Part shown: positions 23,297 through 32,335 of the stretch, piece after piece
Layout of the letters: every line of letters starts with the position of its first letter
Position numbering within the stretch: position 1 is the stretch's first letter
NCBI GenBank assembly: GCA_913063125.1
Contig: CAJXZM010000047.1
Coordinates: 1 to 37,626 of the forward strand
Source of the DNA: an uncultured Gammaproteobacteria bacterium
GTDB taxonomy: Bacteria > Pseudomonadota > Gammaproteobacteria > Pseudomonadales > Ketobacteraceae
DNA: 37,626 nt
Direction: 5' to 3'
Notes under the pieces: generated by a model
Databases searched by the model: none
What the model was told of the DNA's origin: nothing
The model's input: only the letters and a program-made list of their open reading frames with translations
Made by a program: the position numbers and the translations under genes

Positions 23297-25132
23297 ATGC
23301 AGGGAGTTGACAGAGGGTATGACTCAAGCATAATGAATCTCTATGTGTGCCGTATGGAAATAATAGGGAAGTTTGTTTTGCTAGTTATAAGAGTAATAAC
23401 GGTTTGTATTTTATTGTTTGGGTTGTCTGCCTGCCTTCAGCATTCTATTTTAAAATATCCATCGAAAGCCACTAGTGCGAAAGAGGGTGCGTTGACGGTG
23501 TTAGCGGAAGGCCCCTTTGTTTCGGCGGGAACTGAGTTTCAAAGGGCGATTCAGGTAATTGATAGTTATCGTGTGGTGGATGAAGTCTCATTTCAAGTAA
23601 CCCCTGAAACGTGGATGAAGACATTTCTCAACTTACTTGATCCATACCGAGACTTTATGTTGCAAAAAGACATCGATGTTATTATGCAAGCAGCGGATAG
23701 TTTGTATCAGAAATTATTGGCAGGGGAGCCCGAAGCACTTAAAAGTTTATATGACGTTGTGAATTGGCGGATGGCTATCACCGTTGATCAAGCCTTGTAC
23801 TGGTTGAAGAATGAGCCGCCTATGCGTCCTAAAGTAAAATATCATAAACCAGAAAGCTGGGCGGATAATGACAAGGCGTTGCGGCAACGCTGGCGAGATA
23901 AAGTATTTTATTTTGGGTTGCCTGATATGGTTGCTGGAGAGCGCTGGAGTAGTGTTGCAAAAAGAGCCCTAAATGCGTACCAACAACAGCAAGCGTGTTT
24001 GCAAGAGTTTGATAATGGGAAATTGTTGGAATATGCCGTAGCTGCTTATGCTCAACTTGTTGGAGTAGATGCTACTTACTTACCTGCACAAAAGAGTCTC
24101 AATCGATCGTCCCCCTCCATACCGACGCCAAATGTACGGTCAGTATCGCAGGGCCCTCATGAATGTGAGCTACCTTTTGTATCTGTTGGTGACAAAAATC
24201 GATCCTTTTCCTCGCAGACATTTCCAATACTTGCAGGAGGGGTTGCAACAAGTGTATCGGTGTTAACGTTGCCTAACTTTGATGGCGAGATTACAAGTAA
24301 TAACGTGCTTCAAGAAAAAATTGAAAACAGAGTGAAGGATTTCCAGAAGAAGGGTGTGGCTGGTTTGGTGGTCGACCTGCGGGGGAACGCAGGGGAGTCA
24401 ATTGGTGATGCTATTTTTATCTCGAAAATGTTATTTGGATCAGGCTTATTAGTGCAGAAAAAAGAGTTTGATGGTGCAATTTCTGTTGTTGAGTATGTTG
24501 GAGACAAGTTGTATAGCGGGGCGATTGTGATGCTTGTTGATCGTTCTACTTCAGGTGCGGCGGAGGTCTTCGCATCTGCAATGCAGGGCAGAAAACAAGG
24601 TGTTGTGATTGGTGAGCGAAGCCGTGGTGTAGGTAAGTATAAGGATGCAACGCCGTTAAATAACGGGGTGTTAGAGGTGGTGATTGGAGAGTACATGACA
24701 CTAGAAGGGCATGCGATCAAGGATATTGGTGTATCGCCTGACGTTGAATATCTCTTCATGAAGTCAAGAGTAAGGCATGATGCGAAATCTTATGTTGTTG
24801 CGCTCTCTAAACAAACGTCTTTTGTGCGGCCATCTCGGCAGCGGCAAACGGCTTTGGATGCTCCGCTTCCTTACTTACGCATGAAGCAAAAGTTACGGGT
24901 CGACTCGAGTGACTCTGTGCCAAGTTATGTATTGATGAGGCGTCAAGAAGATAATTATGCATCCCTACGAGATATTATGGATATTCATAGTCAAAAACAG
25001 GTGTATAGAAAACTATTGTCTGCACAAGCTAAATTAGCAAAAACGGGAGTTCGAGATGTTGAGCTTTTTCAGGGTCTACAGATCACTCAAGATTGGATTG
25101 GCGTTAAGAATGCTGGGATGCGAAGTTGGTAG
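23297..25132 (+). CDS. S41-family (C-terminal processing) protease-like lipoprotein
   Basis: This protein has 611 residues from the first ATG. A lipobox LSAC (Cys46) follows a hydrophobic segment, so it is probably a periplasm-facing lipoprotein; the true start may be ATG 23333 or 23354, which gives a more usual signal length. The N-terminal half has Tsp/Prc-like features (NLLDPYRDFM near 112-121). The S41 core lies at about 315-470: GLVVDLRGNAGES, VMLVDRSTSGAAEVFA and GERSRGVGKY, with Lys447 in the usual general-base position. No PDZ domain is evident. Compared with typical SASAS-E motifs, the expected Ser position holds Gly420, with Ser419 just before. Activity is uncertain. Confidence 0.82.
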   Translation: MQGVDRGYDSSIMNLYVCRMEIIGKFVLLVIRVITVCILLFGLSACLQHSILKYPSKATSAKEGALTVLAEGPFVSAGTEFQRAIQVIDSYRVVDEVSFQVTPETWMKTFLNLLDPYRDFMLQKDIDVIMQAADSLYQKLLAGEPEALKSLYDVVNWRMAITVDQALYWLKNEPPMRPKVKYHKPESWADNDKALRQRWRDKVFYFGLPDMVAGERWSSVAKRALNAYQQQQACLQEFDNGKLLEYAVAAYAQLVGVDATYLPAQKSLNRSSPSIPTPNVRSVSQGPHECELPFVSVGDKNRSFSSQTFPILAGGVATSVSVLTLPNFDGEITSNNVLQEKIENRVKDFQKKGVAGLVVDLRGNAGESIGDAIFISKMLFGSGLLVQKKEFDGAISVVEYVGDKLYSGAIVMLVDRSTSGAAEVFASAMQGRKQGVVIGERSRGVGKYKDATPLNNGVLEVVIGEYMTLEGHAIKDIGVSPDVEYLFMKSRVRHDAKSYVVALSKQTSFVRPSRQRQTALDAPLPYLRMKQKLRVDSSDSVPSYVLMRRQEDNYASLRDIMDIHSQKQVYRKLLSAQAKLAKTGVRDVELFQGLQITQDWIGVKNAGMRSW

Positions 25133-25165
25133 AGTTGGGTTTACGCTCAGAGTTATCTGCATATG

Positions 25166-25657
25166 TTATTCAAATGCGCGTTTCCAGGAAGCTTGTTGTA
25201 AATACCATTCACTATCAATTTTTTCCCAATCTGTAGTGAAACGATAGACTTGACCTTCGCTGGGGATCAGGTTTGCTCCGCCCGCTGAATTGCTGGTAGC
25301 AATTACGTTAAATGTGGCGGTTGCTTGGTCGAGGTATATCTCATCAATTGAAACCTTTATGTTTGTGAGCAAAACAGATATACGTTTGTACTTTAAGAAA
25401 CTGAACATAAGTAGGCGCTGAGTGTCTTTTTTTGTACGTAAATGTTTTGCACTAAAGGTACCGCTAAGACGATCCAAAATATCATTAGCATTCTTATTCT
25501 CAACGTCTTCAGCAATGCTGTAAATATGGTCACTTATTTGTTGTGAATCAGGGGGGGGGCTGCAGCCTAGTAAAAGGATCAAGGAAAGTAGGGAAAGTAA
25601 AGCTGGCGGACTAAGTTTGCTGCGAGTGGTTGCGAAGGTATGTGAGGTTAGAGTCAT
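25166..25657 (-). CDS. Small lipoprotein, possible NTF2-like fold
   Basis: This 163-residue protein has a signal peptide and lipobox LLGC (Cys32). The mature part starts with helices (ISDHIYSIAEDVENKNANDILDRLS) and ends in alternating strands (TATFNVIATSN, YRFTTDWEKIDSEWYLQQASW), a pattern like NTF2/SnoaL cones. I do not recognise a named family. It converges with the S41 gene (33-bp gap). A C9 run directly after the lipobox Cys encodes Pro residues. Confidence 0.65.
   Translation of the reverse strand: MTLTSHTFATTRSKLSPPALLSLLSLILLLGCSPPPDSQQISDHIYSIAEDVENKNANDILDRLSGTFSAKHLRTKKDTQRLLMFSFLKYKRISVLLTNIKVSIDEIYLDQATATFNVIATSNSAGGANLIPSEGQVYRFTTDWEKIDSEWYLQQASWKRAFE
25551..25559 (-). repeat. 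C9 tract after the lipobox
   Basis: Nine G bases on the plus strand (C9 on the coding strand) encode Ser33-Pro-Pro-Pro36 next to lipobox Cys32. A one-base slip would shift the frame for nearly the whole mature lipoprotein, so this is a possible on/off switch. Confidence 0.55.
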
Positions 25658-25752
25658 GGCTATTCGCTGCTGGTTGGATTTTGGAGTTAGCTAATTTTAG
25701 CGTATTATAGGACTCTTTGCGTTAATCTGAATTCTGTTTGAGTAGGTGATTT

Positions 25753-26247
25753 ATGTGGTATTTTGTTATTGCTACGATGTTGTTGGTTGTCCTTGTTTTA
25801 ATTGTGGTTGCCTGGCGTACGTGGCAAAAAGTGTTTGCTGCACAGAAAGCTGAAAAGATTGCAAAAGAGGAAGAGGATGCAACCCATGCTCTGGCGGCTC
25901 AAGAAAAAATAGATTATATCTTTGAAAGTTTGAATGTGATTGCATCCAGTTTGCTTGATGATCAGGTGCGTATTGCAGAGGGTTGTATCCGAATGGCTGT
26001 ATTGATGGATAGTCTGCCGTTGAGCTGTGAGTCGAAGCATTACTTTTTACCGGTATTTGAGGTTTATAATCAAACCCGTCACATACCGACCCATGAAAAA
26101 TGGAAAGCACTGGAGCGAAAGCAGCAGAAAGCTTTTGAGCAGGAACTTTTTACCATTGAAAAGAGTATGCTCGGGCCTGTTAAAGAGATTATGGAGGCTG
26201 TTAGAGCGAAGCCATTCTCGATGCAAAATTATATTAAACAGCATTAA
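25753..26247 (+). CDS. DUF2489 domain membrane protein
   Basis: This 164-residue protein has one N-terminal membrane helix (about 3-21, FVIATMLLVVLVLIVVAW), a charged coiled segment (29-50), and a helical cytoplasmic domain with IASSLLDDQVRIAEGCIRM and YFLPVFEVYNQTRHIPTHEKW, which are DUF2489 features. Function is unknown; the family is common in gammaproteobacteria. The ATG has AGGTG 6 bp upstream. The gene after it (26293) is on the same strand, 45 bp away, and may be co-transcribed. Confidence 0.8.
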   Translation: MWYFVIATMLLVVLVLIVVAWRTWQKVFAAQKAEKIAKEEEDATHALAAQEKIDYIFESLNVIASSLLDDQVRIAEGCIRMAVLMDSLPLSCESKHYFLPVFEVYNQTRHIPTHEKWKALERKQQKAFEQELFTIEKSMLGPVKEIMEAVRAKPFSMQNYIKQH

Positions 26248-26292
26248 TTGGTTCAACTACGTTGTGGCGCTTAATGTGAGGGGGATTTGTTA

Positions 26293-26652
26293 ATGGAGAG
26301 GTTATCTGAAATAAAGGCCTATTTGTTGGCAAAGAAAGCAGCAGAAGAAACGTATCCTTTTGGCCCTGATGCGATGGTGTTTAAAGTAAAAGGAAAGCTG
26401 TTTGCAATCGTATCTGAGCATGCTGATGACGCAATACATATTAATCTTAAATGTGAGCCAGATGAGGCGCAGGCATTACGTGATGTTTTTGAATCGATTA
26501 AACCTGGCTATCACATGAATAAAAAGCATTGGAATACTGTCTGTTTGCCTGGAGATGTGCCAGCTGGCGAGTTGATGCGGATGATTGATCAATCTTATGG
26601 GTTAGTAATTAAAGGGTTAACCAAGACGTTGAGAGCTGAGCTTAACGTATGA
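26293..26652 (+). CDS. MmcQ/YjbR family protein
   Basis: This 119-residue soluble protein contains YPFGPDAMVFKVKGKLFAIV, LKCEPDEAQALRDVF, GYHMNKKHWNTVCL and a final SYGLVIKGL, all hallmarks of the MmcQ/YjbR (CyaY-like fold) family, often described as DNA-binding but with no firm role. ATG 26293 is chosen with GAGGGG 8 bp upstream; a TTG six bases earlier is in frame. Probably co-transcribed with the DUF2489 gene. Confidence 0.85.
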   Translation: MERLSEIKAYLLAKKAAEETYPFGPDAMVFKVKGKLFAIVSEHADDAIHINLKCEPDEAQALRDVFESIKPGYHMNKKHWNTVCLPGDVPAGELMRMIDQSYGLVIKGLTKTLRAELNV

Positions 26653-26801
26653 CGGCTAGACCCAGTCAGGAGACGTCGACATTGTGCGGTCTGTTATTTC
26701 TGTACACTTTTTATAGAATTTAATAAATGCCTGGGCCAGCATTATAAACATAGATGGTTGTTGATCTACCTTTATAATGCTCTGTATGGTGCCTATTTTC
26801 T

Positions 26802-28061
26802 TCAGGGTTGAGCCTGCGTTTTCGGGATTGTATTTGCTATTGTTCTTAATGCCATCCAAAAACTTATCATCTTCGTTGATATGCCGGGCTTTCCATTGTT
26901 TAGTATACCAACAGAAATATCACGTTCAGGATCTGCATATCCAACAACGTTAATTAACCCTAAGTGACCGAAAGCTTTTGGTGTATCGCCTTGGTACAAA
27001 CTTAAGCGAGATCTTCCTAGCATGAAGCCAAGGCTATATCGCATAGGCAGTCCTAGCATTCGGTCAAACGTCGCGTGAGTTTGTTCTGCCGTGGCTCTAC
27101 GAATAGTTTCGGGGTTTAATACTCGAACACCGTTTAACTCACCTCCTCGTAGCAGCATTTCATAAAAACGAGAGGTCTCTTCAGCGGTGCCAATAACATT
27201 TGCGGCAGGTAAAATGCCGGTTAGAAAACGAGGGTCATTAGAAATTTCGATAGCCTCTTCGTAGGTTACCCCCAGCACTTTCGTGACAATGTTTTCTCCC
27301 CATTGTGGAATCGGGTATCCGGTGTAAACATTTGGAGCAACTTCTGATACTCGGTCTTTGGAGATGCCGAAATTAAAGGTGTTAAAATTAAGTGGCTCTA
27401 AAAAGTTTTTATGAAGGTATTCACGAATGCTCATTCCGGTGATCGCTTCCACTAGCTCTCCCATCATAAACCCACCTGTAATCGCGTGATATCCCATTTT
27501 TCGTCCGGCGGCCCATTGCATAGGCGCATTTGCCATGATTTTCCGTATCGCACCAGGCGTGTGCAAATTATCGAGGTCGAGGGCGTTGGCAGGGATTTTT
27601 GGGATTCCCGCGTGATGTGTCAATACATGGCGAACGGTAATAAATCGTTTCGGCCCTTCTGAGAATTCGGGTAAATAATGACAAATGGGCTCATCAAGGT
27701 GTATTAAGCCTTTTTCATCAAGGTGATGAATCATCATCGCCGCTATGGCTTTAGAGGAGGAGTAAAGGTTAAAGAGTGAATCTGGTGTCGCACGTATTTT
27801 TTCAGCGTGAGATGAATCGTTTGGTCCGTTGCCGTGAGTGTGACCAATTGCGCGGTTTAGAACGATTTTTCCATGGCGTCGAATACATATGGTTATCGCA
27901 GGGTGGAGTCTGCTTTGGTAGCATTTGACGATAGCATTCCAAATGGTTTCCACTTGGGCGGATGTTAAACCCACTTCAGTTGGATCACACTCCGATTGAC
28001 TATTGATAGTGGTTACGTCATTTGGATGAGATATGTTTACTAGGTTTTGTTTACTGCTCAT
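26802..28061 (-). CDS. Beta-lactamase-fold serine hydrolase
   Basis: This 419-residue protein has the Ser-x-x-Lys motif at 101-104 (YSSSKAIAAM) and the Tyr motif at 191 (GYHAITGGFMMGEL, Tyr-x-Ala rather than Tyr-x-Asn). The late segment FGHLGLINVVGYADPERDI is typical of class C beta-lactamase-like esterases (EstB type). No signal peptide is seen, so it is likely a cytoplasmic esterase or carboxylesterase rather than a drug-resistance lactamase. It may belong with lipid or xenobiotic catabolism, as do its neighbours, but that is inference. It stands alone on its strand. Confidence 0.85.
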   Translation of the reverse strand: MSSKQNLVNISHPNDVTTINSQSECDPTEVGLTSAQVETIWNAIVKCYQSRLHPAITICIRRHGKIVLNRAIGHTHGNGPNDSSHAEKIRATPDSLFNLYSSSKAIAAMMIHHLDEKGLIHLDEPICHYLPEFSEGPKRFITVRHVLTHHAGIPKIPANALDLDNLHTPGAIRKIMANAPMQWAAGRKMGYHAITGGFMMGELVEAITGMSIREYLHKNFLEPLNFNTFNFGISKDRVSEVAPNVYTGYPIPQWGENIVTKVLGVTYEEAIEISNDPRFLTGILPAANVIGTAEETSRFYEMLLRGGELNGVRVLNPETIRRATAEQTHATFDRMLGLPMRYSLGFMLGRSRLSLYQGDTPKAFGHLGLINVVGYADPERDISVGILNNGKPGISTKMISFWMALRTIANTIPKTQAQP

Positions 28062-28259
28062 AGGGAAATACTGCCATTAATTATAGTCTTACTTTGAGTA
28101 TAGCGTGATAGGTCTACCATGTAGACTGTTTGGTCATTTAGGGGGGGCTGCTGGCGATAAAGCAACGGTTTTGGTTGACGCTGATCGCTAGACATATTGT
28201 TATCAGTTGTGCCCCCTGATAATAATATGCCTTTTATTTGTTGTGGATTTTGGTAACGA

Positions 28260-29339
28260 TTATTTATTCCATTCGATAAGTTTTAAGTCAAGGCGACCTA
28301 TTCTATCGTTGTGTAACGTGCCAAGGTACAGGTGCCCTTTGTGCTCTTGGGCGGACGTGATCTCCTTTAGTGTCTCTCCTAAAGGATCATGTAAGCTGCC
28401 TTCTATGTTGCCTTTTTCGTCCAACGCAAGCACTAGCCCATAATCAATAGGTTTGGGTTTTAGTGATGCTGGTAGCTTGGCTGAGATATTTTTAAGCCAA
28501 GGTGATGGGTATAATTTATCTATCGTTGGGAGACGTAATGTGGGAAAGGCTACCCAGAATCGGCCATTGCGATTGCTCGAAACACCGTCAGGAAAGCCTG
28601 GTAAGTTGTCGATAAATATATCATGAGACCCTGCTTTGTCGCCCTTTAACCAATATCGGATGATTCGATAACGCCAGGTTTCATTTATGAGCACGAAGTC
28701 TTCCTGTTGAGATAAGGCGACGCCGTTACTGAAGTACATGTTATCAATAAGGGTTGTTGTTTCTTTGGTTGCTGGGTTGTATACCAAAAAGCGTCCGTAA
28801 GGTTTGGTCTCTAGTAAATCGAGCATGAAGTTCGCTTGATTCCATTTACTTGATGCATCGGTAAAGTAGATTTTTCCGTCGCTTGCAATATCAACATCAT
28901 CAGTGAAAACAAAAGGAATACCATCAGCACCGGTTGTTAGCGTGGTAATTTCTCCTTTAGGGTTAATGGATAGCAATCCCTTGTATGCATCGCACACAAT
29001 TAGGTTGTTGTTACTATCAAAATGTAAACCTAGGGGGCGACCTTGCGTATTTGCCCAGGTCTCAACGGTGCCATCCGTTAGTATTCGTTTAATAAACCCG
29101 TCTTGAGTACCTCCGTATAATCGGCCTTGTTGATCTATTGCAATGTCTTCAGGGCCATAAATATTTCCTTTTGCTAACAGATCCGCTGAGGTAAGCAGGT
29201 TGTTTTGTACTGTTACGTCGGTTAGTTTTGGCGCTATGGGAGGGGTCCAGGCCACAGAGTTGATGGGTGATGGGGAGAATAAAAGAGCGAGCCCCAATAT
29301 TATGATACCAATGGCAGCACTCAGAAGAATCTTTTTCAT
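28260..29339 (-). CDS. SMP-30/strictosidine synthase-like beta-propeller protein
   Basis: This 359-residue protein starts at ATG 29339, giving a short N-terminal membrane anchor or signal (MKKILLSAAIGIIILGLALLF). An upstream ATG at 29522 is in frame but encodes an atypical extension. The six-bladed propeller shows GPEDIAIDQQGRLYGGTQDG, GLHFDSNNNLIVCDAYKG, DDVDIASDGKIYFTDAS and YFSNGVALSQQEDFVLINET, as in SMP-30 and strictosidine synthase-like (APMAP-type) proteins. Such proteins are often lactonases or arylesterases. The conserved Asn and Asp of the pocket appear present. It is divergent from the TetR regulator (about 275 bp), which may control it. Confidence 0.85.
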   Translation of the reverse strand: MKKILLSAAIGIIILGLALLFSPSPINSVAWTPPIAPKLTDVTVQNNLLTSADLLAKGNIYGPEDIAIDQQGRLYGGTQDGFIKRILTDGTVETWANTQGRPLGLHFDSNNNLIVCDAYKGLLSINPKGEITTLTTGADGIPFVFTDDVDIASDGKIYFTDASSKWNQANFMLDLLETKPYGRFLVYNPATKETTTLIDNMYFSNGVALSQQEDFVLINETWRYRIIRYWLKGDKAGSHDIFIDNLPGFPDGVSSNRNGRFWVAFPTLRLPTIDKLYPSPWLKNISAKLPASLKPKPIDYGLVLALDEKGNIEGSLHDPLGETLKEITSAQEHKGHLYLGTLHNDRIGRLDLKLIEWNK

Positions 29340-29615
29340 AATAAACAATACCTTAAGATAGATTGCTAATATTGAATTTGAGGATTTCATTTTAAAAAAT
29401 AAATCCATGATTTGCGAGTGCTTATATAGGGATTTGGTTAATGAAAGGTTTATTGGCAGCAGCGATAAAAGGAGAAGGGTGTTGGGGGGTATTTGGATGA
29501 CATATGGCTTGATGTGTCGCAATGTTGTTTATGAGACATTGTGTTTAGTTAGATCATTAAGCACAATCGAGAATACCAACATTGGCGAAAGTTATAAGTG
29601 AGTAGGGTGATAACA

Positions 29616-30335
29616 ATGGGTAATGTTCTTGGACAAGCAGTTTCGAATGAATGTTTAGCGGCAACACCATTAACGGATACGTTGCAACCGGTGCAGCAGG
29701 CCGGTGAAATGCCTAAATATGACTGGCTGAGAGGCCCTGGTTATCACCACGAAGAGTTGCCAGTGGAAGATAGAATTAAATTGGCTTTTCTTGATGTATT
29801 GATTCGTACGCCATTTCACAAAATTAGAATGGCAGAAGTTGCAAAAATGTCAGGTACATCAAGACAAAATATTTATCGTTATTTTTCATCAAAAGAAGAA
29901 ATATTTCGTGCTGCGGCTGACGATTTGTTTGATGAGTTTTACGAAAAAGCAACCCCGTTTTTACAAGATGCAGAAACAGATGTTTCATATTTCTTTATTT
30001 TTCTTGTTTATAGTGAAATACAAAAACATCATGAAGTTTTTACGTCAATGATGAAGTCGGAGGCAGACGATGTGCTTCGACAGCAAATGCGTCGCTATTA
30101 TCGGCGTTTTGTTGGAAAGATAGTACGAGAATCCAAAATAGAAGTGAAGAGTGTCGGTATGTTGGATTATATAGGGGACATTGCAGTAGGTTCTACGTTT
30201 GAATTGTTAAAGCGCTGGGTAGGTAATGGGATGGAAGAAACACCTCAGCAAATGGCAAGAATGCACTCACATTTTTTCAAGGGTAAGCTAGCAGATTTGT
30301 TGAATATTAATGAAGCGCTTGATGTGAAATGTTAA
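29616..30335 (+). CDS. TetR/AcrR-family transcriptional regulator
   Basis: This 239-residue protein has the helix-turn-helix after an unusually long N-terminal tail (about 45 residues): IKLAFLDVLIRTPFHKIRMAEVAKMSGTSRQNIYRYFSSKEEIF, the standard TetR pattern with recognition helix SRQNIYRYF. The C-terminal half is a helical ligand-binding domain. TetR proteins mostly repress divergent genes, here the SMP-30-like gene. ATG 29616 is chosen, with AGGG about 10 bp upstream; GTG 29598 is possible. It converges with the hybrid kinase (5-bp gap). Confidence 0.9.
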   Translation: MGNVLGQAVSNECLAATPLTDTLQPVQQAGEMPKYDWLRGPGYHHEELPVEDRIKLAFLDVLIRTPFHKIRMAEVAKMSGTSRQNIYRYFSSKEEIFRAAADDLFDEFYEKATPFLQDAETDVSYFFIFLVYSEIQKHHEVFTSMMKSEADDVLRQQMRRYYRRFVGKIVRESKIEVKSVGMLDYIGDIAVGSTFELLKRWVGNGMEETPQQMARMHSHFFKGKLADLLNINEALDVKC

Positions 30336-30340
30336 ACCTC

Positions 30341-32335
30341 TTAATTGTGGTTTTTTTTCGTTAGCCAGTAATTTAATTTTAATGTGAGTTCATCAAAATC
30401 AATGGGTTTTGGTGTGTAATCATTCATGCCCGCCTCTTCGCACAAGGTTCTATCTAGCGTCGTTGAGTTGGCAGTTACTGCAATGATGGGCACTTTTCTG
30501 ATTTCCTCTCGAGATTGTCGAATGATTTTGGTGGCTTCAAATCCATCCATGATTGGCATTTGGCAATCCATTAATATAATGTCTATTCGATTGTTTTCTA
30601 AAGCAACAATAGCCTCTTCCCCGTTTGCAGCAGTGATAACGCTGAGGCCATATCGTTCGCAAAATTTTCGTTCTACCAGTTGATTTACTGGGTTATCTTC
30701 AACGATAAGAATGGCTTTGTTTGAGGTGTCTGATTTGTCTTGAGGTTGTGAAACATTGGTGTTGTTTTCCTCACACTTTCGTAGTGGTACATCTATAGAT
30801 ACCGTTGTTCCATGATCTTCTTCAGAGCTGACGTTGATCTCCCCATTCATCAGAAATAACAGCGCGCGACAAAACGGAAGTCCTACGCCAAGTCCACCGA
30901 ATCGTCGAGTCGAATTGGATTCTAACTGTTGGAATAATTTGAAAATTATTTGTAATTTTTCAGCGTTAATACCAATGCCCTCGTCTGTAACTGTAAATGA
31001 GAGGTTTAACAATTCGTCGTGATGAGGGTGCTCTGAAAGGTTAGCTTTAATGGTTATATTGCCGTGGTGACTGAATTTGATAGCGTTATCGACAAGGTGC
31101 CAAAGTATTCTAGAAAGTTGTGCTGAATCAGCGAGGAAGCAATCGTTCTCAGCTATATCAAAGTCAGTGCTGAATGTCAGGGATTTGTTTTGGGCGCATT
31201 TTTCTCCTTCCTCTTGTATGTTGGATAATAGTTTGGATAATGAAAAGGTGTGACTCTCAAGTTTAAGTGTCCCTGCAAATGCCTCGGTTAGAATGAGAAT
31301 GTTTTCAACGAGATTGCATAAATCGGATAGCGACCGGTCTGCTGTAGCGAGTAGTTCCTTTTCTTCACTAGGGATTTTGTCGCTGTGTTGTAGCAGGTAA
31401 AGCGCGCCTTGGGCACCGTTAAGGGGGGTTCGTAATTCATGATTAATAATGGTGAGGAAGTCGTCTTTGATTTGATTGCTGTTGGATAATTTCTCTAGTG
31501 ATTGACGCAGTGCTTTTGTTCGTTGTTTTACGACAGCTTCTAAGGAATCCTGATACATTTTTAGTTGCATATGTATCTTGATGCGAGCGACTAACAAAGG
31601 CACATTGATGGGTTTGGTGATGTAATCTACACCACCAGCACTAAAACCCTCTTCTTCTGCACTGCTAATATCCTCTGATGTGACAAACACGACAGGGATT
31701 GCCTCTGTTCTTGGGTTGCTCTTTAGGCGACGGCAGGTATCAAAACCATTGAGCCCAGGCATTAGTACATCCATCAAAATTAGCTGGGGTTGTAAATCTT
31801 GTGCAAGTGCTATTGCTTGGTTTCCAGATGATGCACTTTTAACTTTGTACCCTGCATCGGTTAGTGTTCGCTCCAGTAGCATGACCATTTCTGCAGCGTC
31901 ATCAACGATTAATATATCGGGGTGTCGCTCTTTGGCTAGTTCTTTCGAGTGTATTAATTCTAGTTCTAGTCGCCGGGCATGGATTGCGGCGTCAACTTTT
32001 ATGGATAGTAAAGCATCATCAATAGGGTTAGCCAAGCAATCAAAGGCTCCTAACTTGAGGCCTTTGACCGTGTTGGCAATAACGGCACACTCATCACTGA
32101 GTAGGATGATAGGAATGCTTTTTGTGTCTTGACGCTGTTTGATTGATTGCAGAATGGAGAAACCGTCAAATTCATCGCTGTGGATATCGATAACAATGGT
32201 TTCAGGGATAAGCTGATGCGCCAGCTCTATGCCGCTAATTGCTGATTTTGCGCTATAAACTGGATAGTTAACCGATAGGATCGCACTTATTAAGTCCCGA
32301 TCGCTCTTCGAATCGCTGATAATCAAAATCGACAT
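30341..32335 (-). CDS. Cytoplasmic hybrid histidine kinase (REC-REC-HK-REC)
   Basis: This 664-residue protein has no membrane helix. Receiver 1 has Asp50 (VIDIHSDE); its acidic pocket is poor (DSKSD in place of a clean DD pair). Receiver 2 has Asp189 (LMDVLMPG). A coiled linker leads to HisKA (NHELRTPLN, His299), HATPase (VDNAIKFS, DEGIGI, GLGVGLPF) and receiver 3 with Asp590 (LMDCQMPIMDG). Two receivers in front and one at the end suggest a phosphorelay integrator that takes input from other kinases rather than sensing directly. No partner gene is adjacent. The ATG has AAGGA 10-11 bp upstream. Confidence 0.93.
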   Translation of the reverse strand: MSILIISDSKSDRDLISAILSVNYPVYSAKSAISGIELAHQLIPETIVIDIHSDEFDGFSILQSIKQRQDTKSIPIILLSDECAVIANTVKGLKLGAFDCLANPIDDALLSIKVDAAIHARRLELELIHSKELAKERHPDILIVDDAAEMVMLLERTLTDAGYKVKSASSGNQAIALAQDLQPQLILMDVLMPGLNGFDTCRRLKSNPRTEAIPVVFVTSEDISSAEEEGFSAGGVDYITKPINVPLLVARIKIHMQLKMYQDSLEAVVKQRTKALRQSLEKLSNSNQIKDDFLTIINHELRTPLNGAQGALYLLQHSDKIPSEEKELLATADRSLSDLCNLVENILILTEAFAGTLKLESHTFSLSKLLSNIQEEGEKCAQNKSLTFSTDFDIAENDCFLADSAQLSRILWHLVDNAIKFSHHGNITIKANLSEHPHHDELLNLSFTVTDEGIGINAEKLQIIFKLFQQLESNSTRRFGGLGVGLPFCRALLFLMNGEINVSSEEDHGTTVSIDVPLRKCEENNTNVSQPQDKSDTSNKAILIVEDNPVNQLVERKFCERYGLSVITAANGEEAIVALENNRIDIILMDCQMPIMDGFEATKIIRQSREEIRKVPIIAVTANSTTLDRTLCEEAGMNDYTPKPIDFDELTLKLNYWLTKKNHN

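Noticed and set aside
26656..26859. 67-codon ORF at the 3' end of the beta-lactamase-fold gene
   Set aside because: Overlaps that gene in another frame, has no ribosome site and no recognisable domain. A frameshifted tail was considered, but the hydrolase already has a normal length.
28260..29522. Upstream ATG for the SMP-30-like gene
   Set aside because: The 61-residue extension is atypical, and the inner ATG at 29339 gives a normal N-terminal signal or anchor.
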